The notes beneath the pieces were generated by a model. That model was not told where the DNA came from and made no database searches. It saw only the letters and a list, made by a program, of their open reading frames with translations. This document shows, piece by piece, positions 11,424 through 22,453 of a DNA stretch of 64,000 nt. The DNA is taken from positions 6,719,714 to 6,783,713 of the forward strand of contig NC_061870.1 in the NCBI RefSeq assembly GCF_907164915.1. Reading direction: 5' to 3'. Each line of letters begins with the position of its first letter. Position 1 is the first letter of the stretch. The translations under genes were made by a program, and so were the position numbers. Source of the DNA: Impatiens glandulifera (lineage: Eukaryota > Streptophyta > Magnoliopsida > Ericales > Balsaminaceae).

Positions 11424-12644
11424 TGTTAGGATCGGGTAGAACAATAGTAGAGGGGGTTAGAATATTATTGTTCTCAACTTGTGTTTTCAATTCGATTTTA
11501 ATCCTTTTAGATATTAAGATCTATTTTTATTATTCACAAATATTTGCAAGCTCTTGAACGAATTTAAGTGCGGAAACACTTGCTGGATTTGAAGCGGCAG
11601 ATAAAACATATGGAGTTTTATGAATGTTCAGAGATAAAACTCCTATGTCACCCCTTCTTCTGTTTGTAGAAGATTTTTCACTAGAAGGCTTTGATTCATA
11701 TAACAGCTACACAAACCCAGTTAGATACACATGACTTAACAACTCCCTATTCTGAACTCCTAGCTACCACACTTTGTTGAACAGACCACCTCTGTTCAAC
11801 TTACAATACAATATTAATGACTATCAGATAGTCCTATAAATTATCTCTCAGCTTAAATTAGTAAATTATAGAATACAATTGAGAATAAATGAGCTAGGGA
11901 GAGAGTAAGTTGATTCAAGAAATTAAGAGTCTAGAAATCTAGTGATCAATTGATTTGTCGTTATGCTTTTCTGCCTTTATATATTTAATTTATGACAACG
12001 GTATAATCTATTTTGTTGATAAGTGGCACTTGGTACGTTTGTCGTATGCCTGGCGTACGAGATTTTAGTGCGCATGACAAAGGAATATTCGTTCATGGCA
12101 AAGCAGAGAGTTGGATAAACATTTTGTCGTATTTAGCTGATGTGCAACTCACATGATAACGTACTCAACTGTTGGATCAGTCTTCTAATCAAGCTGCTCA
12201 ACTGCCTGTTGTTCAGCTACCTACTATTCAGCTGCTTAGCTGCTCAGCTGCCCAGCTGTTGAGACGTTTGCCCAGACGTCTGCCCGCGCTTCTTCACAGC
12301 ACTATTTTAGTGACGTCTGCCCAGACGTCTTCTTGTGCTTTCTTCACAGCTCAGTTGAGACGTCTGCACATGCTTCTTCACCACACGACTGTTGAGACGT
12401 CTACCCAAACGTCTGCTTGTGCTTTCTTCATAGCTCAACTATTGAGATGTTGTCCAAGACATCTGCCCGCGTTTCCTTAGTTTTACCCGCGCATTAAACA
12501 TTTAATGGACTTAGTTTGATTTAATCACATCATCAAAACTATGTCTTAATTAATTATTCTAAGTTTAATTAAAATGTTTCTATTAATTAATTGATTTCCT
12601 TCTAATCTTAATTTCCTTTATTAATTCTTTAACTTAATCTAACA
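11424..12644 (-). repeat. Right LTR of the array (1221 bp)
   Basis: Plus-strand edges are TGTTAGGATC and AATCTAACA. It carries the same CAGCTG and AGACGTCT minisatellites (about 12180-12480) in fewer copies than the middle LTR, and the conserved box near 11614-11657 in a decayed form. This is the 5' end of the array on the minus strand; GAAAT follows at 12645. Confidence 0.85.
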
Positions 12645-12729
12645 GAAATAATATGGAATAGAAGCTAAATCCTTAATCTTATCGATATTTAAGTGCTACC
12701 AGTATCAGAAGCTAAGACTAACCCAATGT

Positions 12730-13271
12730 CAACCTATGAGGTCAATTTTTCCAAGTTATGGGAAGAAATGAAAGGAGTAGTTCGAAGAGGATTAGTGGAA
12801 GACTGAGATGGTCTAGGATAAAACTATGTTTGCAAAAGATTGGTGGTCTCAAGAAATAGAGGTCAAAATAGTTATAGATCCCAACGATGATTGGTGGAAT
12901 TTTATTAAAGATGTCAAGAAGTAATATGAAAAATGAATATGAGTCAATAAAAACACTAGGAAACCTAATTATTAACTCAGATTCATGAAACAACCCCTAT
13001 TGGGAGGCAAACAAAAATCTATGAGTGTAAACGCAAAGAAATTGAGGTACCCCAGGCACAAAATGCCGGAGATAACCTACTAGTATAATTAAAAAATACT
13101 AAAGTCAATGTATCCATATAAGAGTTGCTCATGTACTCTACCGAACATCGTCAAGAAGTCTTAAATGAACTAACTCAATAAAGCATGTCGGTCATTACAT
13201 CGTCGGAGCAATTGTAAGGCATAGTTAGTGAAATTATAATAGTTACGAAGATATCTTTCGATGACTCATAT
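12730..13271 (+). pseudogene. Tat-like gypsy polyprotein fragment, upstream half
   Basis: A decayed frame from about 13029 reads LKNTKVNVSI, ELLMYSTEHRQEVLNELTQ and KISFDDS with several in-frame stops. This is the hallmark segment that precedes the protease in plant Tat-lineage gypsy elements (ISIW-LL-SS--HRQ-LL, then ITF-DDE). It breaks at 13271, where the Copia element 13272-23940 is inserted, and the frame resumes after it at 23941. The 5' side abuts the Copia array. It is a dead fragment: no LTR, RT or integrase of this element is found next to it. Confidence 0.65.
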
Positions 13272-14525
13272 TGATAGAAAAATTAAGTAGATTAATTTTG
13301 GAACCGGCCAGACAAACTAAACAGAAGTTAAACTTCATGTGCAGGTACTTAACAAACCGGAACCGGTTGAGGCATCAGAAACCGGCTGCTACTACTTCAA
13401 AGAAATCAGCCTCAAGTGATCGAGTTAAAAGATCACAGGAACTGGATTCACCTTCTCAAAGCGACCGGTTAACGAAGAACAAAAGATTACATTCCAACCG
13501 GATCATAATGCACAAGACACAGAAACCGGACAGTACAGATCAAAAGTCAGAAGATTCAAATCTCAAGAGTGACGTACCATGACGGAAGAAACGTGTCTCG
13601 AAAGAATAAAAGAAGATCGGATCCGATCAGAAGCATGCGAGGAAAGCAATGATGCTTTGTTGATCCGATGCTGACAACCGGAAGCGGATGCTCAACACGT
13701 GTATCAATCTGAAAACCGGCTATGTCATCATATGCTCAGAGTCACCTGCATGAATGCCAGGTGTTGAGGAAATTGAAGCGTGCAAGCAACCTCTCTGTAA
13801 ACAGGCGTGATGACGATCAACCAATCCCAAAGAGAGAGAAGAAAGTAGCCGTTAGCTACTTTCAGCTATAAAAGGAAGACGGATCGTCTTCATTCAATAC
13901 AGTTGACACAAGGCAAGTGACGGATTACGAAAAGAAATCATCAAAGCATTAAACTCTAGAGAGATAAAGTCTTATATTCTAAAACCGGTTTGCCTAAAAC
14001 CGGAAGCCATTTGTGTGTTATTGTGTTGAGTTGTTGTATTACATCAAAGTGTGAGTTTTGGTGTAACCGGCGAGTAGCGAAGTTGGGCTCGACCGGAAGT
14101 GTAATTGTAACTCTAAAGAGTTAGTGGAGATCCTTCTCATAACCTGAGAAGAAGGGGTGACGTAGGAGGGTTTGCTCCGAACATCCATAAACAAATTTCC
14201 TTGTCTCGTGTTCTTTCATTCGCTTTCATTTCCCGCTTTCTTAACGAAAACCGCAAACTAATCATACTTCTAAAACCGGTCACTCACCTCCATTAAACCG
14301 ACTCCTTCTTAAACATCATCTAAAGTCGCAAACGTTGCTTCAACCTGAAACAGACATTTCCGCCCTTGAACCCGGTTCAAGAGTCTGTGACAGGCTGTGC
14401 AGTGCTGAGAAAGGTTTTAGTCTCTAACCGGACTATTACCAAAGAGTTGTGTGTTGTGTAAGAGGCCACCCTTACCTGAAACCGGAAAACAACCCGGTCC
14501 TCCAAGGGCGTCCCCGATCCTAACA
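13272..14525 (+). repeat. 5' LTR (1254 bp)
   Basis: Begins TGATAGAAAA and ends GATCCTAACA. It contains a TATA box (CTATAAAAGG near 13866), many AACCGG/CCGGTT motifs and the conserved box GAAGGGGTGACGTAGGAG...CTCCGAACATCCATAAAC at 14151-14192. Compared with the 3' LTR it has about 10 extra bases near 13875. Confidence 0.93.
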
Positions 14526-14527
14526 AG

Positions 14528-14539
14528 TGGTATCAGAGC
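14528..14539 (+). other. Primer-binding site (initiator tRNA-Met)
   Basis: TGGTATCAGAGC, two bases after the LTR; the standard plant Copia primer site. Confidence 0.93.
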
Positions 14540-14567
14540 GAGGTTCTTAGCACTCAAGCAACCAAAG

Positions 14568-16436
14568 ATGGTGGGAAGCATGACCCACAGCGACAAGCCG
14601 CCAATGCTAAACAGCGAAGCATTTAGCAGTTGGAAGAAACAGATGTATCTACATCTGATAACGTTAGATGATGAGATGAGTCGAGTCCTGAAAGAAGGAC
14701 CGATCAAGATCAACAAGGAGGAAAGCCAGTGGACGAGTGAAGATCGGAGAAGAAGCAACCTGGACAACCATTGCATGAGGCATATCTATAAAGCTATAGA
14801 TAACAACACCTTGAACAAAATATCAGAGTGCGAAAATGCAAAGGAAGCCTGGGAAACGATTATCCAGATCCACGAGGGAAACGAAAGAACCAAGGAGAAT
14901 AAAATCTTGGTGGCTACGCAGAAGTACGAAAACATAAGGATGAAACCGGGAGAAAATATGAAGGAATTTAGCAACCGGTTCACCAGCGTAGTAAGCGAGC
15001 TTCAGACACTCGGAAAGAAGTATGACAACCGAGAAGTAATCATCAAAGCTCTAAGATCACTGCCAAGCACGTGGGATATCAAGACCATGGTGATGAGGGA
15101 GTCTAGCACCCTTGGGCAGATGAAGTTGCATGATGTGTTTGAGGATTTGAAAGCCTACGAATTCGAGATCAAGTCTCGGATCGAAGATGAAGCATCTACA
15201 TCAACCGCAACAAGAGCCTTGGTCACATCGGTGGAACCGGCGGCTCCAGTATCAACCGCACCGGCTCCAGTCAAAAACACTGATCAAATAACCGACGATG
15301 TGATGGCGATGCTAGCCCAGAAATTCGGGAAATTCATGAAGAAGAGCCAACCGCCATCTAATAATGATTTTAATTATAACTATGTAGATAAATCAAACAA
15401 AAGATGCTATAACTGTGATGGTTTTGGACATTTCAGGTCAGAGTGTAGAAAACCAAGAAGAGATGATAGAAAACCGGAAGGAAATTATCAAGGAAACTAT
15501 CAAGGAAATAATAATCAAGGGAATAATTATCAAGGCAACCGGTATCAGGGAAATTATCAAGGAAACAATTATCGGGGAAACAACAATAACCAGCGAAACG
15601 ACTACCGAAGAAATGATGATCAACATGCTGATGAAGGAAAGGAGATCCAAAAAGCTCTCATTGCATCCGACGGTGGAAGCGAGTGGGCATATTCCGACAA
15701 TGAAGATGGTGAAGAGAAAGTAACATGCTTCATGGCAAACGACGAAGAGGTATTTGATTTCTCTTCTGATGAGTTTACTAAAGAAGATCTAGTATCTGCA
15801 CTCAACCAAATGGTTGCTGAGTTCAGAAATATATCTGCATATATACCAACACCTGTAGAACCTAAAACCGAACAACTAAATGATGAAAACGATAAAACAT
15901 GTGAGATCAAAACACATAAACCGGATGAACTATTCTCGGATAATGAGGAGACAGTTCAACCGGTAATGGAAACCGATGAACGAGCAATGTACGTCACGGC
16001 TGCGTGGGAGAGATCACGTCAAGCAGTGAAACAAATGTGTAACTATAAACGACATCCGAAGTGTAGATATGGTATCGGTTATGATCCAAGTAAACAAAAT
16101 GAAATAAAACAATCTAACGGGATGAAACTAACGAAAAACAATCTTCCATTTATAAAATTTGTCAAAAGTTCACAAACCGAAAATGATCTAAAACCGGAAG
16201 AGACGCTTAAGTATGTAGGTCCTAACGAAACTGAAAAATGGCTTCATCCTGAGAGAAGGAAAGCCAACCGGAAACCAAATAAAAACCGACATCAAAGAAG
16301 CCCATCACCACATAAGGCATTCTTGAGCAACGGCCAAGAAGTTAAGCCAAATATTATCAAAACAATAACCGGGAAAGTGATCCGACTAATTCAAGTCTGG
16401 ATCCCAAAGGGACTAATCAACCATGGACCCAACTAA
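14568..16436 (+). CDS. gag: Copia Gag polyprotein (622 aa, intact)
   Basis: Capsid/nucleocapsid protein that packages element RNA in cytoplasmic particles. I start at ATG 14568 (MVGSMTHSDKPP), the first methionine after the primer site; the frame is also open upstream through the LTR, but translation there is unlikely. N-terminal gag domain: FSSWKKQMYLHL, then LDDEMSRVL, AKEAWETIIQIHEGNERTKE and TSVVSELQTLGKKYDN. A CCHC zinc knuckle (CYNCDGFGHFRSEC) lies at about residues 279-292, followed by a Gln/Gly/Asn repeat tract (NYQG units, nt 15478-15620) and a long acidic C-terminal region with CFMANDEEVFDFSSDEF. It ends WIPKGLINHGPN. There are no stops. It is unusually long for Copia gag but fits Sirevirus. 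The stop overlaps the pol ATG by 14 bases. Confidence 0.9.
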   Translation: MVGSMTHSDKPPMLNSEAFSSWKKQMYLHLITLDDEMSRVLKEGPIKINKEESQWTSEDRRRSNLDNHCMRHIYKAIDNNTLNKISECENAKEAWETIIQIHEGNERTKENKILVATQKYENIRMKPGENMKEFSNRFTSVVSELQTLGKKYDNREVIIKALRSLPSTWDIKTMVMRESSTLGQMKLHDVFEDLKAYEFEIKSRIEDEASTSTATRALVTSVEPAAPVSTAPAPVKNTDQITDDVMAMLAQKFGKFMKKSQPPSNNDFNYNYVDKSNKRCYNCDGFGHFRSECRKPRRDDRKPEGNYQGNYQGNNNQGNNYQGNRYQGNYQGNNYRGNNNNQRNDYRRNDDQHADEGKEIQKALIASDGGSEWAYSDNEDGEEKVTCFMANDEEVFDFSSDEFTKEDLVSALNQMVAEFRNISAYIPTPVEPKTEQLNDENDKTCEIKTHKPDELFSDNEETVQPVMETDERAMYVTAAWERSRQAVKQMCNYKRHPKCRYGIGYDPSKQNEIKQSNGMKLTKNNLPFIKFVKSSQTENDLKPEETLKYVGPNETEKWLHPERRKANRKPNKNRHQRSPSPHKAFLSNGQEVKPNIIKTITGKVIRLIQVWIPKGLINHGPN

Positions 16437-19400
16437 ATGTGGGTACCAAAAAGGTGTAAATAATTGTTTGTTGCAGGTTAGGAGGAGCAATCGGCTAAAG
16501 AATTCTGAATGGTACTTGGACAGTGGATGCTCAAGGCACATGACCGGAAACAAGGAGCTACTAACCGACATCAAGTACGAAACCGGAGCATTCATCACAT
16601 TCGGGGATAATTCAAAAGGTAAAACCGTGGGCAAGGGTAAGATTGTCCATGGTGAATTATCCATAAATAATGTGCTATTAGTAGAAAAACTAAGCTTTAA
16701 TTTACTAAGCATAAGCCAAATGTGTGATGTGGGCTACAAAGTTGAATTTCATAAAAATTCATGTTTAGTCAAAAATCAAAATGATGAAACTTTGTTAACC
16801 GGTAACCGGATAGGAAACATTTACAAAGTGAACTGGAAAACTGATTTCGAAAAACCTGTGTGTATGATAGCCGGAAATGATCCAAATTGGCTTTGGCATA
16901 AACGGTTAAATCACTTGAATTTCAAAACGATCAACTTTATTTGTTCCAAGGAACTGGTTCACGGCTTTCCAAATGTTAAATTTTCAAAAGATAAAGTATG
17001 TGCTGCATGTCAAATGGGAAAACAAGTGAAATCATCCTTTAAAAGTAAAGGAAATTATCAATCTGAAAGATGTTTAGAACTGTTGCATATGGACTTGTTC
17101 GGTCCGGTTAAAGTAACTAGTTTAGGAGGCATGCATTATACTATGGTAGTTGTTGATGATTACTCCAAATTTACTTGGGTCACTTTCCTAGCTTCTAAAA
17201 ATCAAGCAACTTCAAACTTGATTAAACTGATTTTGAGAATACAAAATGAAAAATCTATTCGAGTAAACAAAATTAGAAGTGATAGAGGAACTGAGTTTAT
17301 TAACAGCAATTTAACTACTTTTCTTGATGATTCCGGTATTAGGCACGAGTTGTCTAGTGCCAGAACTCCTCAACAAAACGGCCTGGCTGAGAGAAAAAAC
17401 CGAACTCTCAAGGAAGCCGCAAGGTCAATGATAGCCGATTCGGGTATCGCTCAAAAGTTTTGGGCTGAAGCTATCAACACCGCTTGCTATACACAAAATC
17501 GATCTCTAGTGACTAAACGGTTTTCGAAAACTCCTTTTGAAATTTATTTTGATCGAATTCCAAGTGTACGGTATTTTCGAATTTTTGGTAGTAAATGCTT
17601 TGTTCACAATAACGGCAAGTAGTACTTGACCGCTTTTGATGCTAAATCTGATGAGGGAATAATGTTGGGATATTCAGCTGTGAGTAAAGCCTACAGAGTA
17701 TACAATACTAGGACTTTAACAGTTGAAGAAACCGCACACGTTGTTTTCGATGAATCGGTTGAGCGAAACACTGCATTACCCTTCGACCTTCACAACAGAA
17801 TGGAAAATTTCAATATCTATTATGATGATGAAGACGAGGTTCCGGTTTTTAGACGCTTTGTCAAGGACCAAGCGGTTGATGTTGAAATTCAACCTGATCA
17901 AGCTGCTTTACCGCAGAAAGTTGACGCTTCAGTTTCTACTAAAGAAATCGGTCGGTCTGACTCTGTTCAACCTACCGATCAGTCTAACCTTGATCAGCCA
18001 GCCGAAAGCTTGGTAGACACGTCTCGGATTAACCTCAGAAGGAACAAAAATCATCCTCTTGAACTAGTAATAGGTAACATATCCTCACCTGTCCGAACTA
18101 GGCAACAAAATTTGGATCACTATGGAAACTCTGCTTTCATATCACAAATTGAGCCGAAAAAGATAGATGAAGCACTGTCAAATCCAGATTGAATCTTGGC
18201 AATGCAAGAGGAATTAAACGAGTTTGAGAGAAATAAAGTCTGGTACCTAGTTCCTAGACCGAAAAACAAACCGGTTATAGGCACACGATGGGTTTTCAGA
18301 AATAAACTCAATGAAGACGGTTTAGTTACGAGGAACAAAGCCCGGTTAGTGGCTCAAGGCTATAAGCAGGAAGAAGGCATTGATTTTGAAGAATCATTCG
18401 CCCCTGTAGCTAGACTTGAGGCCATTAGAATATTTTTAGCATATGCAGCTTTCAAAAAGTTCAAAGTTTATCAAATGAATGTTAAAAGCGCTTTTCTAAA
18501 TGGTAAAGTAAATGAAGAGGTGTATGTTAATCAACCTCCAGGTTTTAAAAATCCAGAACATGAAAATCACGTTTACCGGCTGAATAAAGCTCTTTACGGT
18601 TTGAAACAAGCTCCAAGAGCTTGGTATGATACTTTGACTCAATTTCTATTTGATCACAAATTTACAATAGGTTCAGTAGACAAAACCCTCTTTAATTTTG
18701 AAAGAAAGGAGCAAATTTTACTTGTTCAAATTTATGTTGATGATATCATATTCGGGTCAACCGACCCAAAGTTATGTGACAAATTTTCGAAAATGATGAC
18801 TGATAGATTTCAAATGAGTATGATGGGGGAAATGAGCTTCTTTCTAGGACTTCAGGTTAAGTAGATGGAAGCCGGAATCTTTATAAGCCAACCGAAGTAT
18901 ACAGCCGAACTGCTGAAGAGATTTGGGATGGATACATGTGCCGAAGCGGCTACGCCAATGAGTCCTTCCGTGAAGCTGGACAAAGATGATGATGGTCAAG
19001 CCGTTGACATCACAGCATATCGAGGAATGATCGGATCGCTGTTGTATCTCACGGCAAGCCGACCTGATATCCTGTTTGCGGTTGGAGTGTGCGGAAGGTT
19101 CCAAGCAAATCCAAAGCAATCTCATTACACGGCGGCTAAAAGAATCTTGAAATATCTGAAGGGAACTCAAGAAGTGGGACTCTGGTATCCAAAAGACTCC
19201 AGCTTCAATCTAATAAGCTACTCAGATGCCGATTACGCGGGGTGCAAAATCGACAGAAAGAGTACAAGTGGAACCTGTCAGTTTCTGGGTGACCGGTTAG
19301 TTACTTGGAGCAGCAAGAAACAAACGTCTGTTGCAACGTCAACCGCAGAGGCGGAGTACTTAGCGGCTGGAAGCTGCTGTGCACAACTCCTCTGGATTCA

Positions 19401-19686
19401 ACAGCAACTCAGGGACTTCGGAATAGAAGCAAAGGAGTCTCCAATCTTCTGTGACAACACCAGCGCCATAGCGATCACATACAATCCGGTGTTGCACTCA
19501 AGAACAAAGCATATCGACATCCGACATCATTTCATCCGGGAGCATGTTCAAGAGAAACACATCCGGCTGGAATATGTGTCGACCGAGCAACAAGTAGCGG
19601 ACATCTTCACGAAACCGCTACAGGAAGCTAAGTTTTCACATTTTCGAAATATCTTGGGTCTTACTAATCTTAATCAATTGATATAA
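16423..19686 (+). pseudogene. pol: Copia Pol polyprotein (PR-INT-RT-RH) with three premature stops
   Basis: One frame of 1088 codons, +1 relative to gag, beginning at ATG 16423. Domains in order: aspartic protease (WYLDSGCSRHMTG), GAG-pre-integrase zinc finger (LWHKRLNHL...CAACQMGK), integrase catalytic core with D (LLHMDLFGP), D (RSDRGTEF) and E (GLAERKNR), reverse transcriptase ([18 protein letters not shown]) and RNase H (YSDADYAG, TAEAEYLA, FCDNTSA, HIDIRHHF), ending LGLTNLNQLI. Premature stops are TAG 17620-17622, TGA 18190-18192 (where Trp is expected) and TAG 18862-18864 (where Gln is expected). RT also has [11 protein letters not shown], so the first catalytic Asp is Asn (codon 18478-18480). 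Pol is therefore inactive, although the LTRs are young. Confidence 0.92.
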
Positions 19687-20400
19687 TCATGATGAATGCT
19701 TGTATACAAAACCGGGATATGTGTTCAGGGAGAAGCTAAAGCTTCTCAAACAATATTCAAATAGGCCATTAATAAATCAAATATGCTAACCGGGAGGAAG
19801 TCTCCAGTTACGCCCGATTATCTCATTATTTCAAATCAAATGTATGTTTACTATACGGTTGAAATAACCAGGTTGAAGTGGATGAAACAAATCCAAAGTT
19901 GAACAATTGTTGATATCAATCAACTTTTATTCATAAATGGAAATATCCTACTAAAACCGGTAATGGAAAACCGCTCAGTACATATGCACTCTGGTCTGAT
20001 GAAATGAACTTTTCCGGTTAACATGAGATGACTGACCGAGTTTTCGTGCATATTTTGAAAAATGAAGCCTGTGATTAATTAAAAACGAGTCTACCACAAT
20101 CGAGATGACGACATGTGTCCATCATCAAGAGAGGGAGACTTACATCTTGTCAATAAATATTTTTCATCATTGTTATCTTAGTAATTATTAGATTTACCTT
20201 GGAAATAACCATTAGTTACTTCAACAAGTTAAGTCTATTAAATAGCTGATGACATCATCAGGCATGTTTAACTTCATTAAAGACCAAACCGAATCCCCGG
20301 GCTATATAAACCATCCTTAATCCTTTTCAAAACATCACAAGTTCACTATTCACAAGAATCATCCTTGAGATAAAATCCTCTTTCTCTCTCAAAAACAAAC
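19687..20400 (+). promoter_or_regulatory. Intergenic promoter region upstream of additional ORF A
   Basis: The spacer after pol contains repeated ACCGG motifs (near 19710, 19790, 19956, 19970 and 20012), an ACATGTGTCC block near 20112, and a clear TATA box (TATATAA, 20303-20309) 95 bp before the ATG. A CA/CT-rich stretch typical of a plant 5' leader follows. I infer that ORF A is transcribed from its own promoter rather than only from the LTR transcript. Confidence 0.6.
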
Positions 20401-21162
20401 ATGAACTCCAACCCCCTAGCCAAGAAGATCCTATTGGCAGATTTTGAATCAATCTACCAATATGAGGATCATGAAGTCAAGGAAATGTTCTTAGCCATAG
20501 AAAGGAGTGGGCTAAGAAGCTTTCTTGAGAACAGGTTCATCATCGACTACCTTGTAGTCGAAGAACTGTTTGAAACCGTGAAAGAAGTGCATCGAGATAT
20601 ACTCGTCGCACAGGTTTACGGTCAAAAATTCCTATTCAGCGAGACGGATTTCGCTGTATACTGCGGGTTACCCAATGAAGGGGTAACCGACCTAACCTAT
20701 TCTCCGGTGACAATGGAAGAAATGTGTCGCCGGTTCTCTGGATCTAACATCCCGGTTAAACCCTGGGGTGCTAAGAGTCAACTTTCTCACAAGTACCAGA
20801 TTCTCTGCGAGATTCTGGGAAAATCTGTCTTGTGCAGAGAGAAAAGTTACTATTACACTCAAAGGGTATTCGAGATGATGATCGCCGTAACGGTTGGGAC
20901 ACCGGTTAACTGGTCCTGGATCATCTTCAGTAACCTGAAGAAGATGATTCTCTCCAACAAAACCGGATACGCTCCTCAGCTGAGCGGTTTCTGCGCAAGT
21001 CTGGAGATCCACACCAGAGCCTTCGTCACTCTCCACCCAAGGCACGTGCTCACCAAAGAACGAGTACAAGAGATGATCGACCGGTGGGAAGCGGTTAAAG
21101 CCAGAAGAATTCAAGCGGCTGAGGCGTCAAATGCTCAAGCGGCTGAGTCATCAAATGTCTAA
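20401..21162 (+). CDS. Additional ORF A of Sirevirus-like element (253 aa, intact)
   Basis: Uninterrupted ORF downstream of pol, where some Sireviruses carry an env-like gene. It has no signal peptide or transmembrane segment, so env is unlikely. The N-terminal domain has DFESIYQYEDHEVKEMF, IERSGLRSFLENRFIID, LFSETDFAVYCGLPNEGVTD, FSGSNIPVKPWGAKSQL, a tyrosine-rich FEMMIAVTVGTPVNWSW and a C-terminal EASNAQAAESS duplication. The same motif order occurs at 21575, 32536 and 47042, which defines a family carried by several Copia elements here. I recall similar hypothetical or putative plant transposon proteins from Lamiales; the function is unknown to me. It has its own TATA box. At 253 aa it corresponds only to the N-terminal domain of the roughly 1,150-codon copy at 47042. 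The lack of stops, against three in pol, may reflect selection or chance. Confidence 0.8.
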   Translation: MNSNPLAKKILLADFESIYQYEDHEVKEMFLAIERSGLRSFLENRFIIDYLVVEELFETVKEVHRDILVAQVYGQKFLFSETDFAVYCGLPNEGVTDLTYSPVTMEEMCRRFSGSNIPVKPWGAKSQLSHKYQILCEILGKSVLCREKSYYYTQRVFEMMIAVTVGTPVNWSWIIFSNLKKMILSNKTGYAPQLSGFCASLEIHTRAFVTLHPRHVLTKERVQEMIDRWEAVKARRIQAAEASNAQAAESSNV

Positions 21163-21574
21163 ACCTGTCTTTCCTCTTTTCTTTTATCCTTTCTTTACAA
21201 AACCGGTATTTTTGCTGTACTACCGGTTTTGTACATCAATTAATGAATCGGATTTCTTTCCTTTACAAGTCAAAATCTACAATATTCAATGCGTCGTCTC
21301 AAAAATAAATCATTTCACTCTTGGAAATATAAATATCAAAGCATGCCTGACTTGATTTGACAAGACCTGCCTTTATTCTCTTGGAAAATCACAAAAACAT
21401 TAATGACTAAGCATAAACGGCTAGATTTTTAAATCCTCTCATTAAATGCTCTCATTCATCTCAGACTATAAAAGGGGATTCAACCTCCATTTTCAAAAAC
21501 ACGCCTTCAAGCATTCTTCTCTCTAAAACTCAAAAGTTCAAGAACTCTCTTAAGATCTTCCTCTCTTCATCACC
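21163..21574 (+). promoter_or_regulatory. Second internal promoter, upstream of additional ORF B
   Basis: After a Thr/Leu-codon-like pyrimidine stretch with two ACCGGT motifs, the spacer carries a TATA box (TATAAAA, 21467-21473) 108 bp before ATG 21575 and a TTCTCTCTAAAACTC-type leader. The spacing is like that of ORF A, as expected if gene and promoter were duplicated together. Confidence 0.6.
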
Positions 21575-22102
21575 ATGTCTGCCGAGCTAAGAAACACTCT
21601 TATCATCGATTTTGAGGATATCAAGGAGAGTGCCTACTATGATGGCATTTTTCAGCACATCATAGACTCTGGTTTGAAAGGATTTCTCAAGGGTTCGGAC
21701 ACCATCCTCGAAGAGGAGGTGTATGAATTCTTTAACAACGGTCATGTCTTGGATGATGGCAGCATTCGCACCATCATCGACGGCCAATTCCTCCAGTTTA
21801 CTGAGGAGGAATTCGCCACCTTCTTTCACCTTCCGACCGAAGGCTTTTCTGACTTCCCGACGCCATTTCTGCCGGCTAAGGAAGACTTCTTCCACATGTT
21901 CTCTTCCTCCAACACTCCGATTAAGGACTTTGGGAAGAAAGAGACACTTGCTCCTCACTACCAAGTCCTGCATGACTTGGTTCAAAGGTCTATCATAGGC
22001 CGAAAAGAAATCATCAAAGCATTAAACTCTAGAGAGATAAAGTCTTATATTCTAAAACCGGTTTGCCTAAAACCGGAAGCCATTTGTGTGTTATTGTGTT
22101 GA
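21575..22102 (+). pseudogene. Additional ORF B, truncated by an LTR-derived segment
   Basis: Paralogue of ORF A: IIDFEDIKESAYYDGIF, IIDSGLKGFLKGSDTIL, VYEFFNNGHVLDDGSIRTII, FTEEEFATFFHLPTEGFSDF and FSSSNTPIKDFGKKETL follow the same order as in A. The first 142 codons, up to about position 22000, belong to the family. From 22001 the frame runs into a 271-bp copy of the element's own LTR and stops at 22102, so the last 33 residues are LTR-encoded and spurious. B resembles the copies at 32536 and 47042 in the VYEFFN...DDGSI segment more than A does, so A and B may be old paralogues rather than a fresh duplication. Confidence 0.75.
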
Positions 22103-22271
22103 GTTGTTGTATTACATCAAAGTGTGAGTTTTGGTGTAACCGGCGAGTAGCGAAGTTGGGCTCGACCGGAAGTGTAATTGTAACTCTAAAGAGTTAGTGG
22201 AGATCCTTCTCATAACCTGAGAAGAAGGGGTGACGTAGGAGGGTTTGCTCCGAACATCCATAAACAAATTT
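22001..22271 (+). repeat. Internal 271-bp copy of LTR interior
   Basis: Nearly identical to LTR positions 13928-14198, including the conserved GTGACGTAGGAG box, and same-strand. It keeps CATTAAACTCTAG as in the 5' LTR, whereas the 3' LTR has AATTCTAG. A template switch during reverse transcription is a plausible source. Confidence 0.92.
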
Positions 22272-22453
22272 TACTGTGTTTCAGAACTTGGTTACTTTGC
22301 TATCTTTTATGTTTTTCAAACATATTTTTTATGTTTTTCAAACATATTTTTCTTAAAAATCTTACTTATTTTTCTTCAAAACATACACTTATCAAAAATC
22401 AAACTCATGTTTTTCAAACACGTTTCTCTCAAAGCAATTGAACTCATACTGTT

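Larger units (their letters stand above)
6236..12644 (-). mobile_element. Tandem array of a pol-less Copia element (LTR-int-LTR-int-LTR)
   Basis: Read on the minus strand, the order is LTR (11424-12644), internal (9689-11423), LTR (8296-9688), internal (6557-8295), truncated LTR (6236-6556). Each full LTR begins TGTTA and ends CCTAACA on the minus strand and is followed by TGGTATCAGA-type primer sites. Each internal region (about 1.74 kb) ends in a polypurine tract. Both internal copies share the same gag deletion and lack protease, integrase and RT/RNase H, so the deletion predates the array. The left end is truncated and no target duplication can be defined. The shared-LTR structure is what unequal recombination between LTRs, or a tandem cDNA, would produce. 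Confidence 0.82.

Noticed and set aside
13271..13582. 103-residue ORF near the LTR start, duplicated at 22696-23007
   Set aside because: It lies wholly in the LTR, begins at an alternative codon at the LTR edge, and its two copies simply mirror LTR duplication.
14528..14539. tRNA gene
   Set aside because: Only the 12-nt primer-binding match is present; there is no cloverleaf sequence.
14417..14776. Antisense ORF over the gag start
   Set aside because: Shadow of gag and LTR sequence with no recognisable domain.
20401..21162. Env-like gene of the Sirevirus
   Set aside because: No signal peptide, transmembrane segment or fusion-type motif; homologues end in an Arg/Gly tail.
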